Assembly: GCA_963709645.1 (NCBI GenBank)
Contig: CAVPXP010000022.1
Location: 101,435-165,434 of the forward strand
DNA length: 64,000 nt
From: DYRB01 sp963709645
GTDB lineage: Bacteria > Pseudomonadota > Gammaproteobacteria > Chromatiales > Chromatiaceae
Direction: 5' to 3'
The notes beneath the pieces were generated by a model. That model ran no database searches. It had not been told where the DNA came from and saw only the letters and a list, made by a program, of their open reading frames with translations. The translations under genes were made by a program, and so were the position numbers. Numbering within the stretch: position 1 is the stretch's first letter; each line of letters begins with the position of its first letter. This document shows, in pieces, positions 8,615 through 16,521 of this stretch.

Positions 8615-10021
8615 TCAGAGACTGTAGTACATGTCGAACTCGACCGGGTGGGTTGTCATCCGCAGCCTGGTGACCTCGTCCATCTTGAGCTTGATGTAGC
8701 CGTCGATCAGGTCGTTCGTGAAGACACCGCCCGCGAGGAGGAACTCGCGGTCCTTGTCCAGGGCGTCCAGGGCCATGTCCAGGGCGTGGCAAACGGTGGG
8801 AATGGCCTTGGCCTCCTCTGGCTCGAGATCGTATAGATCCTTGTCCATGGCATCGCCTGGGTGGATCTTGTTCTGGATGCCGTCGAGACCTGCCAGCATC
8901 ATGGCGGAGAACGCGAGGTAGGGGTTGGCGCTGGGATCCGGGAAGCGGACCTCGATGCGGCGACCCTTGGGGCTCGGGGTGTGCGGGATACGGATGGAGG
9001 CGGAGCGGTTGTTGGCCGAGTAGGCCAGCATGACCGGGGCCTCGAAGCCGGGTACCAGACGCTTGTAGGAATTGGTGGCGGGGTTGGTGATGGCGTTGAG
9101 GGCGCGGGCGTGCTTGATGATGCCGCCGATATAGTAAAGGGCGGTCTCGGACAGACCGGCATACTTGTCGCCGGCGAACAGATTCACGCCGTCCTTCGCC
9201 AGGGACTGGTGGACGTGCATGCCGCTGCCGTTATCGCCGACCAGGGGCTTGGGCATGAAGGTCGCGGTCTTCCCGTAGGCGTGGGCGACGTTCCAGACGC
9301 AGTACTTGAGGATCTGGGTCTGGTCGGCGCGCTTGACCAGGGTGTCGAACTTGGTGCCGATCTCGCACTGGCCTGCGGTGGCGACCTCGTGGTGATGCAC
9401 TTCTACGGAGACACCCATCTCCTCCATGGCCAGGCACATGGCGGCACGCAGGTCGTTCAGGGAGTCGACCGGGGGAACCGGGAAGTAGCCGCCCTTGACG
9501 GTGGGGCGGTGACCGATGTTGCCGTCGGGGTAGACCCGCTCGGAGTTCCAGCCGGCCTCCTCGGAATCAACCTTATAGAAGGACCCGGTGATGTCACTGC
9601 CCCAGCGCACGTCGTCGAGGACGAAGAACTCGGGCTCTGGGCCAAAGTATGCGGTATCCGCGATGCCGGTGGACTTGAGGTAGGCCTCGGCGCGCTTGGC
9701 GACCGAGCGGGGGTCGCGCTCGTAACCCTGCATGGTGGCGGGCTCGAGGATGTCGCAGCGGATGATCAGGGTGTTCTCGTCGGCGAAGGGGTCCATGACG
9801 GCCGTGTCGGCCTCGGGCATAAGGACCATGTCCGATGCCTCAATGCCCTTCCAGCCCGCAATAGAAGAACCGTCGAACATCTTGCCGTCCCGGAAGAAGT
9901 CCTCATCGATCAAGCCAGCCGGCAAGGAGACGTGCTGCTCCTTCCCTCGGGTGTCTGTGAAGCGAAGATCCACAAACTTCACTTCCTTTTCTTGCAGCAT
10001 TTTCATTACGTTAGCGGTCAT
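8615..10021 (-). CDS. glnA: glutamine synthetase type I
   Basis: Makes glutamine from glutamate, ammonium and ATP in the cytoplasm as a dodecamer. The 468 residues are normal for the GSI-beta type. Visible motifs are MFDGSSIAGWKGI near residue 48, the metal-binding GPEPEFFVLDD near 127, GNGSGMHVHQSL (here GDNGSGMHVHQSL) near 261, NPATNSYKRLVPG near 317, and the adenylylation-site tyrosine in DLYDLEPEEAKAIP near residue 395. GlnE-type control is therefore expected. A well-formed sigma-54 promoter lies about 100 bp upstream, with two candidate NtrC sites further out. Confidence 0.98.
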   Translation of the reverse strand: MTANVMKMLQEKEVKFVDLRFTDTRGKEQHVSLPAGLIDEDFFRDGKMFDGSSIAGWKGIEASDMVLMPEADTAVMDPFADENTLIIRCDILEPATMQGYERDPRSVAKRAEAYLKSTGIADTAYFGPEPEFFVLDDVRWGSDITGSFYKVDSEEAGWNSERVYPDGNIGHRPTVKGGYFPVPPVDSLNDLRAAMCLAMEEMGVSVEVHHHEVATAGQCEIGTKFDTLVKRADQTQILKYCVWNVAHAYGKTATFMPKPLVGDNGSGMHVHQSLAKDGVNLFAGDKYAGLSETALYYIGGIIKHARALNAITNPATNSYKRLVPGFEAPVMLAYSANNRSASIRIPHTPSPKGRRIEVRFPDPSANPYLAFSAMMLAGLDGIQNKIHPGDAMDKDLYDLEPEEAKAIPTVCHALDMALDALDKDREFLLAGGVFTNDLIDGYIKLKMDEVTRLRMTTHPVEFDMYYSL

Positions 10022-10123
10022 TCACGAATCTCCGGCGATTGACGTTCGTCCTTGGCGCACCAAGGACAGGGGATGGGGAGAGGGCCCCCGCCGACGGGGG
10101 CCGAGGGTGCTCGACGATAGGCA

Positions 10124-10138
10124 GCAAATACCGTACCA
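10124..10138 (-). promoter_or_regulatory. sigma-54 promoter of glnA
   Basis: The minus strand reads TGGTACGGTATTTGC, against the consensus TGGCACG-N4-TTGC. The only mismatch is C to T in the -24 box. The invariant GG (10137-10136) and GC (10125-10124) are exactly 10 bases apart. The start of glnA is about 100 bases downstream. Confidence 0.85.
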
Positions 10139-10333
10139 CACTGTCCCAGCGGGTCGCCATGCGCGGGCCTCGCTAGGCTCCTCGTCGGCGCTGAGTTCGC
10201 TCGTCTTTAGAGGTTGGGCGGCAACCCTGCAGCACTGGCAGGTCGGGGATGGTTTTGGCTGTTGGGCGGTGCCGGTGGCGCCGCATCAGGGGAGCTAGGG
10301 TAGGCCAGGACGAGGGGCGAAACAGCATTGCCG

Positions 10334-10379
10334 GATCCAATCTGGTGCTTCAATTGCCCGGAATGCACCAAAATGGGTC
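10334..10379. promoter_or_regulatory. two candidate NtrC-binding sites upstream of glnA
   Basis: Site A at 10334-10348 is GATCC-N5-GGTGC; site B at 10365-10379 is GCACC-N5-GGGTC. The NtrC consensus is GCACC-N5-GGTGC. Each site has one perfect half and one degenerate half, and the centres are 31 bp apart, three helical turns. Site B lies just inside the gap after the cation-transporter gene, about 240 bp upstream of the sigma-54 promoter. The sites are inferred from pattern and spacing. Confidence 0.5.
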
Positions 10380-10381
10380 AT

Positions 10382-11530
10382 TTAGCCGAAGTACAGGGTT
10401 ACGTGATTGAATACCGGGTCGAGGGCGGCTGCCGCCTGCAGGCGGTCGCGCAGCCCGCGGGCGCTCGCGACATCGCCGTGGCAGGTACTCAGGGGGAAAT
10501 AGGCCTCGACGTCGATCTTGCCGTTCAGGTAGTGCAGGACCGTACGGTGCCGCAAACCGGCCTCCGGGATCGTGTCCCACAGGCGGCTCAGGCGGATCAT
10601 GGCTTCCGCGCGCAGGGGTAACGCGCTGCATGGCGCAGCGGCCTCGTCGTCCTCTGGGTCGATGTGGACGGTGACGTCCGTCAATTCGTCGATCTGGTGT
10701 TTCAGGCGACGTTCGACGAGAACGCTAATCATGTGGCCTTCCGAGACGCTGACGCGGGGATCGACGAGGATATGGACATCGGCGGACGCGAAGCCCCCGA
10801 GGCGCCGGGTACGCAGCATATGGAGGTCGCGAACCCCTCCGACCGACAGGATGGTCTGACGTACCACGGCCAGGCGCTCGGTATCGAGGCCGGTATCGAC
10901 TAACTCTCGGACGGCCTCCGAGCCCAGTTTCCAGGCGATGTGCGCGATCATGACGGCCACCAGGACGGCGGCTACGGCGTCCAGGTAGGGGAGGCCGGCC
11001 ATGGTTCCCGCGACCCCCACGAGCACCACGATGGAAGAGATGGCATCACTTCTGTGGTGCCAAGCATTGGCCCGCAGCATCTGGGATCGCACTCGACGGG
11101 CATAGGCCAGTGTGTACTGGTAAAGCCATTCCTTGATCAGGATGGATGCCAGGGCGGCGTAGAGGGTCATGGGCGCGGGCCGCAGGAGTTCCTCCGGGAT
11201 GAACAAGCGATGTCCGGCGTCCCAGCCGATGCCGACGGCCACCAAGGCCAGCAGTCCGCCCAGGACTAAGGTCGCGACAGTCTCGTAGCGACCGTGGCCG
11301 TAGGGGTGCTCGCGATCTGGGCACTGGGCGGCGCGCCTCCCGGCGAGCCACACGAGAAGATCCGTCAAGAGGTCGGAGAAGGAGTGGATACCGTCAGCGA
11401 TCAATGCCTGGGACTGTCCGAGGATGCCTCCAGCGATCTTGATGGCGGACAAGACCAGATTGACAACCGCGCCGACGATGGCGGTTCGCGTGATGGCCGC
11501 GGTGCGCGCCTGGAGAGCATCCTGAACCAT
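10382..11530 (-). CDS. cation diffusion facilitator (CDF) family metal exporter
   Basis: Inner-membrane proton-coupled exporter of divalent metals (Zn, Fe, Mn or Co). The metal-site motif in TM2 is ALIADGIHSFSDLLTD and that in TM5 is AWHHRSDAISS; the HXXXD pairs are typical of FieF/MamM-like members. The C-terminal cytoplasmic domain (from about residue 195) ends in an unusually long extension of about 90 residues containing RLWDTIPEAGLRHRTVLHYLNGKIDVE. The ATG at 11530 gives about 382 residues; a GTG at 11581 would add 17. Which metal is moved cannot be told from sequence. It lies upstream of glnA on the same strand with a full regulatory gap between them. Confidence 0.9.
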   Translation of the reverse strand: MVQDALQARTAAITRTAIVGAVVNLVLSAIKIAGGILGQSQALIADGIHSFSDLLTDLLVWLAGRRAAQCPDREHPYGHGRYETVATLVLGGLLALVAVGIGWDAGHRLFIPEELLRPAPMTLYAALASILIKEWLYQYTLAYARRVRSQMLRANAWHHRSDAISSIVVLVGVAGTMAGLPYLDAVAAVLVAVMIAHIAWKLGSEAVRELVDTGLDTERLAVVRQTILSVGGVRDLHMLRTRRLGGFASADVHILVDPRVSVSEGHMISVLVERRLKHQIDELTDVTVHIDPEDDEAAAPCSALPLRAEAMIRLSRLWDTIPEAGLRHRTVLHYLNGKIDVEAYFPLSTCHGDVASARGLRDRLQAAAALDPVFNHVTLYFG

Positions 11531-11769
11531 GAGCGGCTGTTGCCTCCGGGGAGGGGTCGAGGGTCCAGCCTTGGGCCGCACGGTTAGCCGGAGGAGGCTG
11601 AGGTGGCGCGCGGCGGGCCGGGTTCGATGAGCGAGTCCGCCCCATTGTACCGCGCCCTGGTGGGGTATCCCGGCTAGCCGACGGGGCGAATTGAACGGGC
11701 AGCGGAGGGAACAAGCCGATATACTCGTTGGCTTTTGGGGCGCGGGCGGCGCATGGTGGAGGACTGACG

Positions 11770-12678
11770 TTGGCGAGCGCGGAAGGCGACGTTTCGACGT
11801 TTCAAGGGCTCATCTTTGCCCTGGAGCGCTATTGGGCCGGGCAGGGCTGCGCGGTACTTCAGCCCCTGGATATGGAGGTAGGGGCGGGGACCTTCCATCC
11901 TGCAACCTTCCTGCGGTCCATCGGCCCTGAGCCTTGGCGGGCCGCTTATGTGCAGCCGTCGCGACGACCTACGGATGGGCGCTATGGGGAAAATCCGAAT
12001 CGCCTGCAGCACTACTATCAGTATCAGGTTGTCCTCAAGCCATCGCCAGCCGAAATACAGGACATCTACCTGGACTCTCTTCGGGCCTTGGGGGTAGATC
12101 CCTTAGTTCACGACATCCGCTTTGTGGAGGACAACTGGGAGTCGCCGACGCTGGGGGCGTGGGGGCTGGGATGGGAGATTTGGCTTAACGGAATGGAGGT
12201 GACCCAGTTCACCTATTTCCAACAGGTAGGGGGGCTGGACTGCCGGCCGGTGACCGGTGAGATCACTTATGGGCTTGAGCGGATCGCCATGTACCTGCAA
12301 GGCGTAGAGAGCGTTTATGACCTGATCTGGACTCGTGGTCCAGATGGGGACGTGACCTACGGCGATGTCTACCACCAGAACGAGGTGGAGCAGTCTACCT
12401 ACAACTTTGAACAGGCCGACGTTCCCGCGCTATTCGTGCTGTTTGATACCTGTGAGCGAGCGAGCCACGCTCTCATCAAGACGGGGCTTCCACTTCCGGC
12501 CTATGAGCAAGTCTTGAAGGCATCTCATACGTTCAATCTCCTCGATGCCCGTAGCGCGATCTCTGTTACCGAGCGGCAGCGCTACATCCTGCGGGTCCGT
12601 ACTCTCGCACGGGCGGTCGCCGAAGCCTATTACGATAGCCGGGCAGCACTCGATTTCCCAATGCTGAAGAAGGGTTAG
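11770..12678 (+). CDS. glyQ: glycyl-tRNA synthetase alpha subunit
   Basis: Catalytic subunit of the tetrameric alpha2beta2 glycyl-tRNA synthetase. The TTG at 11770 is preferred because GGTGGAGG sits 7 bases upstream and because 302 residues matches the E. coli length; the frame is open further upstream. Motifs visible are FHPATFLRSIGPEPWRAAYV, RPTDGRYGENPNR, QVVLKPSPAEIQDIYLDSL, DIRFVEDNWESPTLGAWG and EITYGLERIAMY. It is followed 6 bp later by glyS. Confidence 0.96.
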   Translation: MASAEGDVSTFQGLIFALERYWAGQGCAVLQPLDMEVGAGTFHPATFLRSIGPEPWRAAYVQPSRRPTDGRYGENPNRLQHYYQYQVVLKPSPAEIQDIYLDSLRALGVDPLVHDIRFVEDNWESPTLGAWGLGWEIWLNGMEVTQFTYFQQVGGLDCRPVTGEITYGLERIAMYLQGVESVYDLIWTRGPDGDVTYGDVYHQNEVEQSTYNFEQADVPALFVLFDTCERASHALIKTGLPLPAYEQVLKASHTFNLLDARSAISVTERQRYILRVRTLARAVAEAYYDSRAALDFPMLKKG

Positions 12679-12684
12679 GGCCTC

Positions 12685-14760
12685 GTGGAAAACCGTAACG
12701 ATCTGCTGATTGAGATCGGCACCGAGGAGTTGCCGCCGACCGCCCTGCTGCGGCTGTCCGAAGCCTTTCGGGAGGGCATTGAGAAGCAGCTTCAAGACAA
12801 CGCGCTGACCTTTGGGGCGATCGAGCCCTTCGCGACCCCGCGGCGGTTGGCTTTGTTAGTCCGTGGCCTTGCCGCGCGGCAGCCGGATCAGGAGGTGGTC
12901 CGCCGGGGCCCGGCCCTCCAGGCCGCGTTCGGTGGGGACGGTAAGCCCAGCCAAGCAGCGCTGGGCTTCGCGCGGTCCTGCGGCGTCGAAGTCGGGGACC
13001 TGGAACACCAGGGGACGGATCAAGGGACTTGGCTAGTTTTCCGGCGGGTGCAGGCCGGTTGCAGTGCTGCCGAGATGCTCCCGTCCATGGTGGAGCACTC
13101 CCTTGCTGGGCTGCCCATCCCTAAGCGTATGCGCTGGGGCGCCCGGGACGAGCAGTTCGTGCGGCCGGTCCACTGGGTCTGCCTGGTCTTCGGAGACCAG
13201 GTGGTGCCGGGATTTGTGCTTGGGATTGAGACGGGCCGCGTGACCCGTGGACATCGATTTCACGCCCCCGCCGCCCTAACGCTCCAGCACGCAACGGCGT
13301 ATGCGAGCCTACTTCGAACCAAGGGCTGGGTTGAGCCCGACTTCGCAATACGGCGAGAGAAGATTCGGGGACAGGTCGAGGCATTGGCGGGCACCGTCGG
13401 CTGCCAGGCAAGAATCGATGAGTCCCTGCTGCGAGAGGTCGCCGGGCTCTGCGAATGGCCCGTCGCGTTCCTGGGGCGTTTCTCCGAGGAGTTTCTCGCG
13501 GTCCCGCCCGAGGCCCTTATCGAGACGATGCAGAGCAACCAGAAGTACTTCCCTCTCTTCGATGCGAAGGGTGGGCTCTTCCCTGGGTTCATTGCCGTGA
13601 GCAACATCGAGAGCTTGCAACCCGAACAGGTCCGCAGAGGCAACGAAAGGGTCATACGGCCACGCTTCTCCGACGCCGCCTTCTTCTGGAAGCAGGATCT
13701 GAGGCGGCCCCTTGACGCGCTGCTCCCGAGACTGGATGCCGTCGTCTTTCAAGAGCGCTTGGGGAGCCTGGGCGAGAAGTCGCGGCGGGTTGCCCAGGCG
13801 GCCGGTGGCATTGCCCGCCAGCTCGGCCTGGACGTCACCTTGGCCGAACGTTCGGCCCTGTTGGCGAAGTGCGACCTCATGACCCACATGATTTTCGAGT
13901 TCCCTAATTTGCAGGGGATCATGGGGCGTTACTATGCCGAACGGTCGGGAGAGGACCCCTGTGTTTCTGCGGCCATGGAAGAGCAATATCTGCCCAGGTT
14001 CTCTGGGGATCGCCTTCCCCAGAGCGACTGCGGTCGGGTCCTGGCCCTAGCCGAGAGGCTCGACACCCTTGTTGGCATCTTCGCCATCGGGCAGAAGCCG
14101 AGCGGGGTCAAGGACCCCTACGCGCTGCGACGCGCCGCGATCGGCATGCTCCGAATCCTCATCGAAACTCCGTTGCCTCTGGATCTTGATCCTCTATTGC
14201 AAACGGTTGCGGCCCAGCTCTCCGGTAAGGTCGATGCAACCAAGGCGGCTCGGGAGGTCTTGGAGTACAGCCTTGAGCGGCTCAAGGGTTACTACCAGGA
14301 CAAGGGTATCCCGGGAGATAGCGTTGATGCTGTGCTTGCCACCGGAACAACCATGCCGAGCGACATTGACCGGCGCGTTCAGGCGGTGGAGGAGTTCCGC
14401 CGGCTTTCCGAGGCGACAGCCCTGGCAGCGGCCAACAAGCGGATTCGAAACATTCTCCGCAAGAGCGGCCTCGACTTGTCCGGGCAGATGACCAAACCGG
14501 AGTTGCTGGCTGATCCGACGGAGCGGCGTCTGCATATGCATATCGCCGAAGCGACCATGGCCGTCGCTCCGATGCTGGCGCAGCAGGACTATTCGGGGGT
14601 GCTAAAGATGTTGGCGGGTGTGCGTTCGGATGTGGATGCCTTTTTCGATGCGGTCATGGTCATGGCCGAGGAAGAGGATGTCCGGCGCAACCGTTTGGTG
14701 CTGTTGGCGTCATTGCAGTCCCTCTTTCTCAGCGTAGCCGATATCTCGGTCCTCCAATGA
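12685..14760 (+). CDS. glyS: glycyl-tRNA synthetase beta subunit
   Basis: tRNA-binding partner of GlyQ; together they charge tRNA-Gly. It has 691 residues, as in the family, from a GTG start. Motifs are LLIEIGTEELPPTALLRLSEAF at the N-terminus, the PKRMRWG segment near 146, and GIMGRYYAERSGED near 412, with the C-terminal DALR-like anticodon-binding region around 590-690. The stop overlaps the start of the MazG-like gene (ATGA), so glyQ-glyS-mazG form one operon. Confidence 0.96.
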   Translation: MENRNDLLIEIGTEELPPTALLRLSEAFREGIEKQLQDNALTFGAIEPFATPRRLALLVRGLAARQPDQEVVRRGPALQAAFGGDGKPSQAALGFARSCGVEVGDLEHQGTDQGTWLVFRRVQAGCSAAEMLPSMVEHSLAGLPIPKRMRWGARDEQFVRPVHWVCLVFGDQVVPGFVLGIETGRVTRGHRFHAPAALTLQHATAYASLLRTKGWVEPDFAIRREKIRGQVEALAGTVGCQARIDESLLREVAGLCEWPVAFLGRFSEEFLAVPPEALIETMQSNQKYFPLFDAKGGLFPGFIAVSNIESLQPEQVRRGNERVIRPRFSDAAFFWKQDLRRPLDALLPRLDAVVFQERLGSLGEKSRRVAQAAGGIARQLGLDVTLAERSALLAKCDLMTHMIFEFPNLQGIMGRYYAERSGEDPCVSAAMEEQYLPRFSGDRLPQSDCGRVLALAERLDTLVGIFAIGQKPSGVKDPYALRRAAIGMLRILIETPLPLDLDPLLQTVAAQLSGKVDATKAAREVLEYSLERLKGYYQDKGIPGDSVDAVLATGTTMPSDIDRRVQAVEEFRRLSEATALAAANKRIRNILRKSGLDLSGQMTKPELLADPTERRLHMHIAEATMAVAPMLAQQDYSGVLKMLAGVRSDVDAFFDAVMVMAEEEDVRRNRLVLLASLQSLFLSVADISVLQ

Positions 14761-15116
14761 CCACCCGAAGCTCGCCATCTAACCCGGACTCCTATCGGGC
14801 TATGTTGGATGCGGTGCAGTCGTTCCACGATAAGCACCGGTTCCGGGAAATGGGCGGTGAGGAGATGACCTATCGTGTGGCCCTAATGGCCGAGGAACTC
14901 GGGGAGATTTCCGCCTGCGTCACCAAAGGGAAGCCCAAGGAGGTCCTGGCTGAGGAGGTCGCAGACCTGCTCATCTTGGTGATTGGGACCGCCATTGCCC
15001 AAGGCTTCGATCTCAACACGGCCTTCTGGGGCAAGATGGAGAAGCTCCAAAAGCGGGAGGGGCGGCTGGTGAATGGCCGAATCCGCGTCTCAGAATTCCG
15101 CGGCGTCGCGGACTAA
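14757..15116 (+). CDS. MazG-like nucleotide pyrophosphohydrolase
   Basis: A 119-residue all-alpha NTP-PPase-like protein. The MazG metal-binding signature appears as ALMAEELGEISACVTKG (EExxE) near residue 46 and EEVADLLILVIG (ExxD) near 66. Such enzymes hydrolyse NTP or dNTP to NMP and pyrophosphate, as house-cleaning. The substrate is not deducible. It overlaps glyS by 4 bp and precedes gmhB closely, so it is probably co-transcribed. Confidence 0.85.
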   Translation: MTTRSSPSNPDSYRAMLDAVQSFHDKHRFREMGGEEMTYRVALMAEELGEISACVTKGKPKEVLAEEVADLLILVIGTAIAQGFDLNTAFWGKMEKLQKREGRLVNGRIRVSEFRGVAD

Positions 15117-15144
15117 CCGACCCGGCTCATCGCTCCCAATCGCA

Positions 15145-15687
15145 ATGAAGGTGATTGTCCTCGACCGCGACGGGGTCATCAACAAAGACTCCGATGCCTT
15201 CGTGAAGACTGCGGGGGAATGGATACCCATCGAAGGAAGCCTCGAAGCGCTCGCTAGGCTTAACCAGGCAGGCTATCGGCTGGCGGTTGCCAGCAATCAG
15301 TCGGGCCTGGGGCGCGGTCTCCTGACGCTGGATGACCTCAATGCCATGCACCAGCGCCTGCACGACCGATTGGCTGCGTTGGGAGGGCGGATCGAGGCGG
15401 TCTTCTTCTGTCCCCATCGGCCTGAAGAGCAGTGCCTATGTCGCAAACCGCGGCCGGGGCTATTATCGGCGGTCCGGGAGCGGTTGGGTGTCGAACTGTC
15501 CGACGTGGTTGTGATCGGCGACTCGGTACGCGATCTCGAAGCGGCATGGGCCTTCGGTGCGGCGGCCATCCTAGTCTTGACCGGAAAGGGCGCGCGGACG
15601 CTGGCTGAGCATCGGCAGCGCCTTTGCGGGACCCCCGTGTATCGAGACCTGTCTGCGGCGGCCGAAGCGATCCTCGCGGGTTCCTAG
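15145..15687 (+). CDS. gmhB: D-glycero-beta-D-manno-heptose 1,7-bisphosphate 7-phosphatase
   Basis: HAD-family phosphatase of the ADP-heptose pathway, needed for lipopolysaccharide core. 180 residues from the ATG at 15145. HAD motif I is VIVLDRDGVINKDSD near residue 3, motif II VASNQSGLGRG near 51, the zinc loop CPHRPEEQCLCRKPRPG near 90-107, and motif III/IV VVIGDSVRDLEAA near 129. The zinc loop distinguishes GmhB from histidinol phosphatase. The gmhB-plsC pair beside glyQS and gyrB matches the origin-proximal block of pseudomonads. Confidence 0.93.
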   Translation: MKVIVLDRDGVINKDSDAFVKTAGEWIPIEGSLEALARLNQAGYRLAVASNQSGLGRGLLTLDDLNAMHQRLHDRLAALGGRIEAVFFCPHRPEEQCLCRKPRPGLLSAVRERLGVELSDVVVIGDSVRDLEAAWAFGAAAILVLTGKGARTLAEHRQRLCGTPVYRDLSAAAEAILAGS

Positions 15688-15699
15688 GATAGTCCCAGC

Positions 15700-16434
15700 A
15701 TGGTGACGATACGATCTTTGGCCTACCTCCTGGTTATGTCCCTCTCTGTATTGCTTTACTCGATCCCGCTTGGGCTTGTGGGTTGGGCAATGCCGACCGC
15801 TTGGATCAGTGCCGTTGGGAGGCAATGGGCCGGCCTGAATCTCTTTGCGCTGCGGACGCTTTGCGGTCTTCGGTTCAGGGTTAGCGGTCTCGAGCACCTC
15901 CCGAAGGCGAACGCCATCCTTTTGAGCAAGCACCAGTCGGCTTGGGAGACCATCGCCTTCCTTGCGATTTTGCCGACCCCGCAGACCTGGGTGGTCAAGC
16001 AGGAGCTTCTCCGGGTGCCGGTGTTTGGCTGGAGCTTAGCCCAGTTCAAACCCATCGCGATCGACCGCAGCGCGGGGCGAAAAGCGATCCGCCAACTGCT
16101 TGATCAGGGATTGAATGCGCTCGCGGATGGGCGATGGGTGATCATTTTTCCGGAAGGTACGCGGGTGCCAGCCGGCGAGCGTGGGCGTTATGGGCTTGGG
16201 GGCGCCATGCTTGCCGAGAGGGCTGGTCGGCCGGTCGTGCCCATTGCACATAACGCAGGTGCATTCTGGGCGCGACGCGATATCCGAAAATTTCCTGGAG
16301 TGATCGACGTGGTGATCGGGGCGCCGATTGAGGTCAGGGGGCGCCGGGCGCCGGAGATCGGCGATGATGCTGAGGCGTGGATTGAGGCGACGGTCGCTGA
16401 CTTGTTGGCTGGGGCGGATTCGCGGCCGAATTGA
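15700..16434 (+). CDS. plsC: 1-acyl-sn-glycerol-3-phosphate acyltransferase
   Basis: Membrane enzyme that adds the second acyl chain in phospholipid synthesis. 244 residues. An N-terminal membrane segment (about 4-31) is followed by the acyltransferase motif LLSKHQSAWETIAF (HX4E instead of the usual HX4D), then KQELLRVPVFGW, IAIDRSAGRKAIR and the glycerol-phosphate-binding IIFPEGTR. HX4E variants are common in this lipid-A/PlsC-like subgroup. It begins 12 bp after gmhB and converges with gyrB. Confidence 0.92.
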   Translation: MVTIRSLAYLLVMSLSVLLYSIPLGLVGWAMPTAWISAVGRQWAGLNLFALRTLCGLRFRVSGLEHLPKANAILLSKHQSAWETIAFLAILPTPQTWVVKQELLRVPVFGWSLAQFKPIAIDRSAGRKAIRQLLDQGLNALADGRWVIIFPEGTRVPAGERGRYGLGGAMLAERAGRPVVPIAHNAGAFWARRDIRKFPGVIDVVIGAPIEVRGRRAPEIGDDAEAWIEATVADLLAGADSRPN

Positions 16435-16521
16435 CGGCACGGCCAGATGGCGTGGTGTCGGGGCGGGCGAGACGGTCGTGCCCCCCTCCCTCGCTACAGC
16501 CGTGGGCATCAGGAACCCGGC

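Noticed and set aside
8861..10042. Long plus-strand frame opposite glnA
   Set aside because: It is the complement of glnA codons; no family-like sequence, while glnA is complete on the other strand.
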